From positions 94,507 to 158,506 of the forward strand of contig CANMWK010000015.1 of the NCBI GenBank assembly GCA_947501615.1: a DNA stretch of 64,000 bases. The letters run 5' to 3'. How positions within the stretch are numbered: position 1 is the stretch's first letter; the number at the start of each line of letters is the position of its first letter. Shown piece by piece: positions 15,086 through 23,032 of this stretch. A program made the translations under genes and the position numbers. This DNA is from an uncultured Tenacibaculum sp. (GTDB lineage: Bacteria; Bacteroidota; Bacteroidia; Flavobacteriales; Flavobacteriaceae). Below the pieces are notes generated by a model. It did no database searches. It was not told the origin of the DNA and saw only the letters and a list, made by a program, of their open reading frames with translations.

Positions 15086-16318
15086 TTAAATATTCTTCTT
15101 AATTGTTTGAATTACCCAATCTTTCATAGCATCATTCCATTTCTTATATTGTTTATAAAACTCTTCTTTATCATACCAATACATGAATAATATATCTTTA
15201 GGAGAAATACTCACTAACAACTTCCATATTAAATCTTGTTCACTTGGTTTTAATGAAGAGTGCGGACTATGTAATGCTACATGAACTTCCTTATCTACAA
15301 TATCTTCTATTTTCACATTCCCCATCTTCTTTTTTTCCAAATAGCGATCTACTCCCATTACTTTCTTGCGTATATCCACATCCATTTTATTTAAGTAACT
15401 TTTAAATAAAACTGGATCTTCAAGAATATCAACTATTTCATGATTTGCATTTTCTAAATGTTCTGAAAGTAGATACTTCTTAACACGCTCGTGTCTTTGA
15501 CGCGTAATTTCTGAATTTAAATCGAACTCTATAATTAAATGAGAACGTAATTTATCTATAAGTTCAGCATGTTGTATGTGATACATGAGTACATCATGAC
15601 TTGTATCTTGAATTGCTTCTTTATAGGCATCTATATCTTGAAACACTAAAATGGGCGATAAAAAGCTTTTAATGACAAAGATTCCGCCGAAAGCTTCAGT
15701 AAAAAAAGAATCTACATTAAATTTGATATCTTTTATATCAATAATTCGCTCTCTTAAATCACCATACGTATTCGCAGATTCTAATAGTTGTTTATGAATA
15801 TTTTCATCCACAAAATTATTATCTTTTTTGAATAATTCTATGAGTGCTAATTGTTCTTTCTGAGCCTTATCTAAATTATCCACCAAACGAAAACGAACTG
15901 TAATATCTTTATATTTTAAAACATCTAGTGGTTCATAAAACACATCTATTCGCTGATCAAAATCAACACAAATTGCTGAATCTCTAGTTATATTTTCAAT
16001 ATTACTTTGATGCGTTTTAAATACCTGTTTCATTAATTCTCTATCAAAAGAGTGAAATGGATTGTATACAGGTAATCCTTTTTGAAGTGGAGTTATAATA
16101 ATACAATGTGGATTTGCTTCTCCATTATTTAAATAATGAATTTCATTTTTCTCTTCCGCTACTTCAGGGCTCCATCCTATTCCGTCAATAAAAAAGGATG
16201 CTAATTTTGTTTCTGTAAAACCTAATTTTACCAAACATTTATTATAACGCTCTACGAGTTTACCACTAATAGGTATTAATTCTCCTTTATATAAATCTGC
16301 TTCTTCTAATTTTTGCAT
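15086..16318 (-). CDS. Unrecognised soluble protein of the AAA+ array (410 aa)
   Basis: A cytoplasmic protein, without signal peptide or membrane helix, with mixed alpha/beta N-terminus and a helical C-terminal half ending WNDAMKDWVIQTIKKNI. The segment FTEAFGGIFVIKSFLSPILVFQDIDAYKEAI (about 208-238) is hydrophobic but not long enough to span. Its ATG overlaps the stop of the upstream amidohydrolase gene by one base (TAATG), a sign of translational coupling. No recognised domain. It seems to belong with the 454-residue protein and the AAA+ ATPase rather than with the amidohydrolase. Confidence 0.7.
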   Translation of the reverse strand: MQKLEEADLYKGELIPISGKLVERYNKCLVKLGFTETKLASFFIDGIGWSPEVAEEKNEIHYLNNGEANPHCIIITPLQKGLPVYNPFHSFDRELMKQVFKTHQSNIENITRDSAICVDFDQRIDVFYEPLDVLKYKDITVRFRLVDNLDKAQKEQLALIELFKKDNNFVDENIHKQLLESANTYGDLRERIIDIKDIKFNVDSFFTEAFGGIFVIKSFLSPILVFQDIDAYKEAIQDTSHDVLMYHIQHAELIDKLRSHLIIEFDLNSEITRQRHERVKKYLLSEHLENANHEIVDILEDPVLFKSYLNKMDVDIRKKVMGVDRYLEKKKMGNVKIEDIVDKEVHVALHSPHSSLKPSEQDLIWKLLVSISPKDILFMYWYDKEEFYKQYKKWNDAMKDWVIQTIKKNI

Positions 16319-18630
16319 TAGTTTACAAAAGTTACTTTATTTATTTTTCCATTTTTAATTTCATAAATGGCGATAGCCTCGATTGGTTTTTTAGAAATAC
16401 CTGTTATTCTTTCATGATCTATCACCTTATTTTTTAACACAATCCTTTTTACTACTTCACAATGTAATTTAGTGTATTTCTTAAATAATTCTACATATCC
16501 ATCTCGTATATTTTTTTTCCCTTTTTTTCTTAACTCATTAGGAAAATCATAAATCTCAAAGTTTTCACTGTAAGGTTCTAAAAAAGCTTCAATATCTCTT
16601 GCATTATAACCATTTACTTGACGTTGGACTAACTGTTCTGGAGAATCTTCTATAATTTTGTTTATTGGAAAAGCACTCCCTCCTTTTATGACATAAGCTA
16701 TTTTTTCAACTGCTTGTATATCTTCTAAAGGATTCGCAGTTAAAATAATTAGATCGGCCATTTTACCCTCATCAATAGAACCCAAAATATTTTCTTTCCC
16801 TAAAATTTTTGCACCATTAATTGTAGAGGCTTTCAATATTTGTAAATTCGTTAATCCTGCTTTTTTCATCGCTTTCAATTCATCAGAATATGATGTAGCA
16901 TGAAGTGTCCCAATATTACCAGCATCTGTACCAGTGGCAACATTAAATCCACTTTCAACTGCTTTCTTTAGATTATTTGCCATTCGCTTCTCTTCAGCTC
17001 TTCTTTCTTCTTTATTACTATCGAAAAAAGTTTTATACCTTTTCCAAATTGGTAAAGACTTCATTTCAAATTTTCTTGTATCATAAAGACTCCCCAATGC
17101 GGTAGGGTTGGAAATGGAAAAATCATTTTTACTTGGTGTTAAATCGGATGTATATGCTCTTCTATAATTATCTCCTACAATTAAAGTAGGGATATAAGAA
17201 ACATTACCTTCCTTTACCATTTTGATAAATTCATCATCTAACTCTTCATCTTCTACACTATGTACCAAGAAATCTGCCCCTGCTTTAATTGCTTTTTTTG
17301 CTGTTTTTAACTGCGTTGCATGTACAGCTACTTTTAAATTGTTTTTATGAGCTTCTTCTATAGTTGCCTTTACAATGTTATAATTCTTCTCCTCGTCCTT
17401 AGAAGATCTTACGATATACCAAATTTTTATAAAATCTGGTTTAAAAGCTATTTGTTCTTTTACTAAACTTCTAGCTTCCTTTGGTGTTTTTGCTTTTATT
17501 ATCGGAGCATTTTCTATTTCGAATGCCTTGGGTTGATAGGTAGAAACTAAAGGGCCTGTTAGTAATATATTAGGGTATTCGGTAATATCTGAATATTTAT
17601 CTCTTAAATCAAAATTATACATTGGACCTCCAACATCAATAACAGTAGTAATTCCACATCGCAAATATCTTTTTAAAAAATCTGGCGCATATCTTTTCAA
17701 CCACTCTCTTTCTTCTTCATAACTTCTATACTTGGTTAAGTTTAATGCGTCTGGTCTTGTATACAATCCTCCAGATTGAAATAAGTGAATATGACTATCA
17801 ATCATACCTGGTAACAGCCATTTTCCTTTCCCATTTATAACTACATAATCTTTTTTTTCTTTTATCTTTTTTCTTATTAATTTTATTTTTTCATTTTCTA
17901 TTAACACATCCTGTGTCTTTAATGTTCCTTTTACGACATCAATTAGTTGAATGTTTTTAATTAATATAGCTTCTTTATTTTTGTTTAGTTTCGTGCTCTC
18001 TATTTTTAAATCACTTACTAGTTTTATTTCTGGAGTTTTACCTATAATTTTCAAAACAAAATTCCCTCCTTTTTCTTTGAAGTTATTTGCTTTTTTAAAT
18101 GAATAATATTTCGACCTGTGTTTTACTAGATTAAAGCCCTCTACCCATGATTGGTCATTATCCCATTCAATATCAGATTCAAAAGAACCATTTGTCAATT
18201 CAATTTCCTCCCATTTCCCTTGCTTATCCAATCCTTCTAAATAAAACCCATCAAAATAAAATTCACCATCACCTTCTACCAATCCTCCTACAGAAAGAAT
18301 ATTTATTTTATTATCTACTTCTATTTCTACAGAACGAGTTACCCATTTATTTTCAGTCACTAACTGATCTCTAGTTACTTTAGAGGTCTTAATTAATTTC
18401 TCATCACTATCTAATCCTTGCATTAAAAAAAAGGCATGAACTCCTCCTAAGTCTGTAAACGTCGTAACTTTTGCTTCACCTCTTAGTTTGATCTTTTTAT
18501 AACGTTTGTTATCAATCTTTACTTTTTGAAAAAAACCAGTGTAGCCATCTTCTATTTCTTTTATTTTATCTTGTGAGTAAGCATAAAAAGAAAAAAAGAG
18601 AGTACTTATTAAGATTATAATGTTTCTCAT
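16318..18630 (-). CDS. Secreted amidohydrolase with C-terminal NTF2-like domain
   Basis: This 770-residue protein has a signal peptide (MRNIIILISTLFFSFYAYSQ). An N-terminal beta-rich, carbohydrate-binding-like region (about 21-200) is followed by a metal-dependent amidohydrolase of the imidazolonepropionase/prolidase-like group (about 220-660) and an NTF2/SnoaL-like domain (about 665-770). Metal ligands are visible: His280 and His282 (GMIDSHIHLF), AVHAT and the following LVHS histidines, and Asp in GTDAGN. The likely reaction is hydrolysis of a peptide or cyclic amide in the periplasm; the substrate is unknown. The gene interrupts a set of AAA+-associated genes and ends in a one-base overlap with the next. 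It may be an insertion into the array rather than a functional part. Confidence 0.85.
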   Translation of the reverse strand: MRNIIILISTLFFSFYAYSQDKIKEIEDGYTGFFQKVKIDNKRYKKIKLRGEAKVTTFTDLGGVHAFFLMQGLDSDEKLIKTSKVTRDQLVTENKWVTRSVEIEVDNKINILSVGGLVEGDGEFYFDGFYLEGLDKQGKWEEIELTNGSFESDIEWDNDQSWVEGFNLVKHRSKYYSFKKANNFKEKGGNFVLKIIGKTPEIKLVSDLKIESTKLNKNKEAILIKNIQLIDVVKGTLKTQDVLIENEKIKLIRKKIKEKKDYVVINGKGKWLLPGMIDSHIHLFQSGGLYTRPDALNLTKYRSYEEEREWLKRYAPDFLKRYLRCGITTVIDVGGPMYNFDLRDKYSDITEYPNILLTGPLVSTYQPKAFEIENAPIIKAKTPKEARSLVKEQIAFKPDFIKIWYIVRSSKDEEKNYNIVKATIEEAHKNNLKVAVHATQLKTAKKAIKAGADFLVHSVEDEELDDEFIKMVKEGNVSYIPTLIVGDNYRRAYTSDLTPSKNDFSISNPTALGSLYDTRKFEMKSLPIWKRYKTFFDSNKEERRAEEKRMANNLKKAVESGFNVATGTDAGNIGTLHATSYSDELKAMKKAGLTNLQILKASTINGAKILGKENILGSIDEGKMADLIILTANPLEDIQAVEKIAYVIKGGSAFPINKIIEDSPEQLVQRQVNGYNARDIEAFLEPYSENFEIYDFPNELRKKGKKNIRDGYVELFKKYTKLHCEVVKRIVLKNKVIDHERITGISKKPIEAIAIYEIKNGKINKVTFVN

Positions 18631-18664
18631 TATATAATTTGGTTTATAATTTTATCTATATTAT

Positions 18665-19261
18665 TTAAAACTTTAACAACTTATGAATTTGCACATATTG
18701 CAATAACATAATTGTTCTTGCATCTTTTATTTCTTTATTTTCAACCATTTTGATTACTTTTTCAAATGGAAGTTCTAACACTCTTATTTCTTCTCCTTCT
18801 TCTTCTAATCCACCTCCAGAACTCACTTTCATGCTCGCTGTATATGCTGCAACATACATAAATGATTTTTCTGTAGTAGCTCCAGGAGAGATATAGGATT
18901 CAAAAACTTGTTGAATCTCTTTAATTTTGTAACCAACTTCTTCTTCTACTTCTCTTCTCACACTATCTTCAGGTTTTTCATTAGCATCTATAGCTCCCGC
19001 ACAAACCTCAATTGACATACTCTCTGAAGGATATGCTTCGTCATAAATAGCCATCCGAAACTGTTGCGTTAAAATTACAGTATTCTTTTGCGTATTGTAT
19101 AATAGAATACAAGTTCCTTCACCTCTATCATAACTTTCTCTAGATAAACGTTTCCAACTTCCGTCTCTAAACAAGAAATTGTAATCAATTTTATATAGTG
19201 TTCCCCATTCTTTCGATAAAATAGAACGTGTAATATTTTTAAGTCTGTTCTTGATTTCCAT
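18665..19261 (-). CDS. Nudix hydrolase (NudK/ADP-sugar type)
   Basis: This 198-residue protein carries a complete Nudix box, GAIDANEKPEDSVRREVEEEVGY (about 89-111), with the catalytic REVEEE core. The preceding ILTQQFRMAIYDE matches the sugar-nucleotide pyrophosphatase subgroup (GDP-mannose pyrophosphatase NudK or ADP-ribose pyrophosphatase), about 190-200 residues long. It would cleave a nucleoside diphosphate sugar to NMP and sugar phosphate. Its start lies inside the end of the small membrane-protein gene (23-base overlap), so the two may be coupled. The exact substrate is open. Confidence 0.88.
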   Translation of the reverse strand: MEIKNRLKNITRSILSKEWGTLYKIDYNFLFRDGSWKRLSRESYDRGEGTCILLYNTQKNTVILTQQFRMAIYDEAYPSESMSIEVCAGAIDANEKPEDSVRREVEEEVGYKIKEIQQVFESYISPGATTEKSFMYVAAYTASMKVSSGGGLEEEGEEIRVLELPFEKVIKMVENKEIKDARTIMLLQYVQIHKLLKF

Positions 19262-19424
19262 TTTCTTTTTTCACAAATAAAAAATATAAACTACGTATTT
19301 GATTCTTGCTATATTGAAAAATAGCAACTACTATTTTTAATATTCCGTAAAAAATTAATTCTAAAAGAATTTCAATAAAAAAAAACCTAATAAAGCCAAA
19401 AATAAACTCTAAGAATACAATCAT
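19239..19424 (-). CDS. Small membrane protein (61 aa)
   Basis: The ATG at 19424 lies 11 bases after the stop of the AAA+ gene. The 61-residue product (MIVFLEFIFGFIRFFFIEIL...) has a long hydrophobic segment (about 2-36) with two likely helices and a charged tail KKENGNQEQT. Its 3' end overlaps the start of the Nudix gene. Position and strongly hydrophobic yet organised sequence support a real gene, but AT-rich random frames also encode Phe/Ile-rich strings, so confidence is moderate. It could be a membrane partner of the ATPase. Confidence 0.5.
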   Translation of the reverse strand: MIVFLEFIFGFIRFFFIEILLELIFYGILKIVVAIFQYSKNQIRSLYFLFVKKENGNQEQT

Positions 19425-19434
19425 TTAGGTTTTA

Positions 19435-21393
19435 TTATTTCTCAAATTGTTTTCTAGCTTCTAACTCAATATTCATTTGATTCACTCTAGCGTCTACTTT
19501 ACGTTTAAAGTCTGTATCTGCTATTGTTGCTACATTATCTAAATAACGAACTACTTCTTGCCTTCTAATTTCAGAGAAATCTAATCCTTTCATATTCTCC
19601 TTCATCAGCTCTTTAAGCATATTGAATTTCGTTTCATAATCTTTCTTAAAATAAACTTCAGGGTTATCAAACCAATCTTGTTCTAAATCAAAATCAGTTA
19701 AACGTAATGAAATTGCTGATTGTATATTTCTAACATCTCTTGAAGAGAAAAACGGAAATGCTTTCTGCATTTCTTTATATAGACTAGCAAAGAACATATG
19801 CTCACTCGTTTTGTGTTGTTCTGCTACACGATCATACACTTCATGCACACGAGCTTCTGTAGGCTTTTCAATACTATTTAATACATCGCCCATAGTTTTC
19901 ACAAATCCTTGATCTGCTAAATAATTATAACCAGATGGTCCAGCCATATTTACAAATTCTGGCATTGTTTTTTCAAACTTTCTCCACCAGATATGATCTT
20001 GATCTAAGAAATCATTTTCAGTTCTTGCTCCATCTATTTTAAACCTTCCTTGTACACGAGAAATAACAGCTTTATCTAGCATTTCTGGTAAATTGGTAAA
20101 CAATCCGATAGAACTGTTTCCATAATTTACAGCATACGCTCCTTCTGTATAACGTAAGAATACACCAATAACTTCTTTTACACCTGCAGAAACACCTTGT
20201 GCTGTTCTTTCTTGTAGATTATTTTCTGCATCATCAATTGGTGCAAAAATTAATTTTGTAGGATCTTGCATTGGTTTCATCCACTCTACCATTTTTTCTG
20301 CCGATCCTCCTTGAAAAGTAGAAATTAGCGTATCTGGCATTGGGTGAAATAAGAACGGAATATCTAAGTTATCCGAATGTTCTTTTAATCGCGTTGCAAT
20401 CGCAGCGATTAACATACTTTTCCCTGTACCTGGAATTCCATATCCCATAAATACAGGCATAAATCCGCCTAACTCTTGGAATGGATTTTTCTGAGCTTCG
20501 AAATCGTAACTTAACATACGTTCTGTTAAACGACGAGCAAAGTGTTTAGCATCTTTATTTCCTACGATTTGTTCGAACTGAATTTTATTAAACTCTACAC
20601 TCTTTGCTGTTCCACTGAACGTATTTTCCCATCCTGAAACTGCAAAATCAGAGTTCTCTAACTTGTAAGTTCTATCTATAATCGTTTCCGTATACTCTAA
20701 GCTACTTTTTCTTAGGTTAATTTCATCAATCAATGCTTCGAAATACACTACCGTAAAATCAATAACATCTTTATCGGATTTGATGATATCTGGATGTGAT
20801 AAATATTTTTCATAATAGAATAAACAACAAGAAATCCCTTTTAAAGGTGTTAAAAACGATACTTCAGGAATTCCTGCAAACTTCTGCTTCATTACAGATA
20901 AATCATCTGAAGCATGAGGTTTTAAATCGTGTAGTATTTTATATGAAGTTGCAAACAACTGAAAAGCTGTTGCGGTTTGCATTTTACTTTCAAATTCTCG
21001 TCTTCCATTAGCATCTAATGCAGATTTTCTTTCAGATAAACTCGATAAACCCGATGCATCTGTAAAACTATCTTTAATCCAAATTCCTAAAGTTAATCCT
21101 TCTTGTACAGCAAATAATGTTTGATTTAAAAACACTGGAATTGCTATAGAATCTGGTAACAACCTTTTCTTTAATGCTAATATTGTTTTAGAAACAGATG
21201 TAATTTCTGTTCCTCCACTTCCTCCTTTTGCCTTAGATAAAAACAATAAAATTGATTCATCTTTAGCATTTTTGTCTTTATTCTTCGCTCGTTGACTTTG
21301 TTCCCATTGAATACTTTTTAAATATCCACTTGCTTCATCACGAAGTACATCTAATTCATTTTTCTTTATTGGGAAAGTTGAGTTGTGTTCCAT
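19435..21393 (-). CDS. AAA+ ATPase with atypical Walker B
   Basis: This 652-residue protein has a unique N-terminal helical region (about 1-290) and a single AAA module (about 300-480). Walker A is GYGIPGTGKS (317-326). Walker B reads LIFAPIDDAEN (381-391), with Asp-Asp where most AAA enzymes have Asp-Glu. Sensor-1 is near LFTNLP (431-436) and arginine-finger candidates are Arg446 and Arg450 (DKAVISRVQGRF). A C-terminal helical region (about 490-652) is probably coiled. No protease, helicase or transmembrane domain is present. It sits centrally in the array of coiled-coil and membrane proteins, so it likely remodels a membrane-associated complex; that is inference from context. Confidence 0.85.
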   Translation of the reverse strand: MEHNSTFPIKKNELDVLRDEASGYLKSIQWEQSQRAKNKDKNAKDESILLFLSKAKGGSGGTEITSVSKTILALKKRLLPDSIAIPVFLNQTLFAVQEGLTLGIWIKDSFTDASGLSSLSERKSALDANGRREFESKMQTATAFQLFATSYKILHDLKPHASDDLSVMKQKFAGIPEVSFLTPLKGISCCLFYYEKYLSHPDIIKSDKDVIDFTVVYFEALIDEINLRKSSLEYTETIIDRTYKLENSDFAVSGWENTFSGTAKSVEFNKIQFEQIVGNKDAKHFARRLTERMLSYDFEAQKNPFQELGGFMPVFMGYGIPGTGKSMLIAAIATRLKEHSDNLDIPFLFHPMPDTLISTFQGGSAEKMVEWMKPMQDPTKLIFAPIDDAENNLQERTAQGVSAGVKEVIGVFLRYTEGAYAVNYGNSSIGLFTNLPEMLDKAVISRVQGRFKIDGARTENDFLDQDHIWWRKFEKTMPEFVNMAGPSGYNYLADQGFVKTMGDVLNSIEKPTEARVHEVYDRVAEQHKTSEHMFFASLYKEMQKAFPFFSSRDVRNIQSAISLRLTDFDLEQDWFDNPEVYFKKDYETKFNMLKELMKENMKGLDFSEIRRQEVVRYLDNVATIADTDFKRKVDARVNQMNIELEARKQFEK

Positions 21394-21400
21394 ATTTTTA

Positions 21401-21437
21401 GTTCGCAGTTTTCAGTTAAGCAGTGGACAGTATTGTA
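21401..21437. repeat. CAGT-type intergenic repeat, copy 1
   Basis: The stretch after the AAA+ start codon contains repeated (T)TTCAGTT/GCAGT words (GTTCGCAGTTTTCAGTTAAG, then CAGTGGACAG). It is similar in word content and position to the longer tract at 22954-23026. Both lie just upstream of a start codon in the same array. Confidence 0.6.
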
Positions 21438-21457
21438 CCACTTTCTGATTTTTTTTA

Positions 21458-21826
21458 TTATTTCTTTACTCCAAATTTTTCAGGATTAAACATCATATAG
21501 TTAATCAGTTTCCCTATTTCTTCACTTTTGTTTTCTAATTTTCTTTTCTCTTCATTTGAAATATATTCACAAGCTAATGCAAATTCCAACCAAAGTTGTG
21601 TTTCTGAATTCTCACTATCTGCATCAGACATTTTACTTTTAAAGTGTTTTTCATATTGTCGCTTTCTATATCCTTCAGCTATTACTGAACAGACAGCTCT
21701 ACTTGATCTTATTATTTGAGAAGTTAAACTAAACTTCTCTGATTTCGGAAATCTTTTCGAAATCAGAAATATCTCCATAGCTAGATCAAATCCTTTTTGA
21801 TAAGCTAATAAAGTTTTAAAACTCAT
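21458..21826 (-). CDS. Four-helix-bundle protein (23S rRNA IVS-protein type)
   Basis: This 122-residue all-helical protein carries the family pattern of 23S rRNA intervening-sequence-encoded proteins: LAYQKGFDLAMEIFLISKRFPKSEKFSLTSQIIRSSRAVCSVIAEGYRK. These small four-helix bundles also occur as free-standing chromosomal genes in Bacteroidota; the function is not established, though pentamer formation and nucleic-acid contact have been suggested. It lies inside the AAA+ array, same strand, with 64- and 74-base spacers carrying CAGT-like repeats, which suggests it moved in as a cassette. Confidence 0.85.
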   Translation of the reverse strand: MSFKTLLAYQKGFDLAMEIFLISKRFPKSEKFSLTSQIIRSSRAVCSVIAEGYRKRQYEKHFKSKMSDADSENSETQLWLEFALACEYISNEEKRKLENKSEEIGKLINYMMFNPEKFGVKK

Positions 21827-21900
21827 TTTCCTTTTCTTTAATTTTTAATTTCATAGTTTTTTTTAGCTGCAAAAAAAACTACCTACTGAATACTTCTGCA

Positions 21901-22947
21901 CTAAATACTGATTTTAAGGTCAGAAGTTTGAATTGGTTCTTTTGCTAGTTTATTCAGTACTTCTGGGGTTTTACTATGTAATAATTGAATGATTCTATGT
22001 GGTGCAAAAACGTATTTTCTTCGATCTACATCATTCCATTTTTGATAGGTTTGTTTTGAGAAAAAACCGCCCTCTGTAAATGTACTTCCAGAGAACACCT
22101 CATCTGTTTTAAATGATAAAGCATATGATTCTAATGGGACTTGCTTCTTAGCAATTCCTTCTAAAATCGCATGAGTAATTTTATTCTCGTCTTTTGCAAA
22201 CACATTGTGTAATGGACCTAAATCTAATCTTTTAATATATTTCGGATGAATATCTGAAAGTTTTCTATCGATATTATGCGCCATCATATCCAACGCCATT
22301 TTTCGATCTGCAGTTTCTTTTAAAACCTTGTATAATGGCTCTTTAAAGTCGTTAGATTTTCTTCCTTCATAATCAAAATACATAAAACAAACGTATGGTC
22401 TATTATCAGATACATCATAAAAACTCCAACTTGTAATATATTTTGCTGGACTATTTTCTGGCGCATTGATTACTTTACCTTGAACAAACTTTTTATATAT
22501 ATATTTTGGATTTACAGAATTATAATAGACTGTTGAAGTTGCCTGAAATAACCTCCTTTTTTTCACAGGTTCTTTCTTTCGTAATAACGTATCTAAAAAT
22601 TCTTTTTTAATATCTTCAACATCTTCTAACTTATTCAAATATTCATTTCTTAAATCTAAATCGTTAAGTAAATATCTAAATTCTAAGTAATTTGGGAAAC
22701 CAGAATCGGTAAGATCTATTTTCATATTTTCTTCATCATCATACATATATTTTATACGTATAGCTTCAATAGAATATAAAAATAAATCTGAGTATTGTTT
22801 GAAAATTGTTAGCTCTTGTTGACTACATAAATTCTGCTTTTGAATATTTACTAGTAACTCTTTCAACACAAAATCTAACATTTTATGATAAAATACGTAC
22901 TGTTCTTTCGAATCTAATACTGCAGAATCTAATGGGGTTACAATCAT
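21901..22947 (-). CDS. Unrecognised soluble protein of the AAA+ array (348 aa)
   Basis: A cytoplasmic protein of 348 residues with a helical N-terminal half (about 1-130, charged) and a C-terminal half of mixed structure (ITSWSFYDVSDNRPYVCFMYFDYEG about 166-190; FAPHRIIQLLHSKTPEVLNKLAK about 312-334). There is no signal peptide or membrane helix. I recognise no family. It lies between the coiled-coil gene and the AAA+ gene (apart from the inserted four-helix-bundle gene) and probably works with them. The ATG at 22947 is preceded by a CAGT-type repeat tract. Confidence 0.7.
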   Translation of the reverse strand: MIVTPLDSAVLDSKEQYVFYHKMLDFVLKELLVNIQKQNLCSQQELTIFKQYSDLFLYSIEAIRIKYMYDDEENMKIDLTDSGFPNYLEFRYLLNDLDLRNEYLNKLEDVEDIKKEFLDTLLRKKEPVKKRRLFQATSTVYYNSVNPKYIYKKFVQGKVINAPENSPAKYITSWSFYDVSDNRPYVCFMYFDYEGRKSNDFKEPLYKVLKETADRKMALDMMAHNIDRKLSDIHPKYIKRLDLGPLHNVFAKDENKITHAILEGIAKKQVPLESYALSFKTDEVFSGSTFTEGGFFSKQTYQKWNDVDRRKYVFAPHRIIQLLHSKTPEVLNKLAKEPIQTSDLKISI

Positions 22948-22953
22948 ATTTTT

Positions 22954-23026
22954 TAGTTCTCAGTTTACAGTATTACAGTTGGCAGTTCTCAGAAAACTGT
23001 TTACTGAAAACTGCTCACTGCACACT
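22954..23026. repeat. CAGT-type intergenic repeat, copy 2, with inverted part
   Basis: The 85-base spacer between two array genes is almost wholly built of variants of TTCTCAGTTTACAG/GGCAGT, followed by inverted variants (AAACTGTTTACTGAAAACTG, then CTCACTG). The first half resembles copy 1 at 21401-21437. The inverted arrangement could fold into a stem between the two genes. Confidence 0.7.
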
Positions 23027-23032
23027 AAAGTT

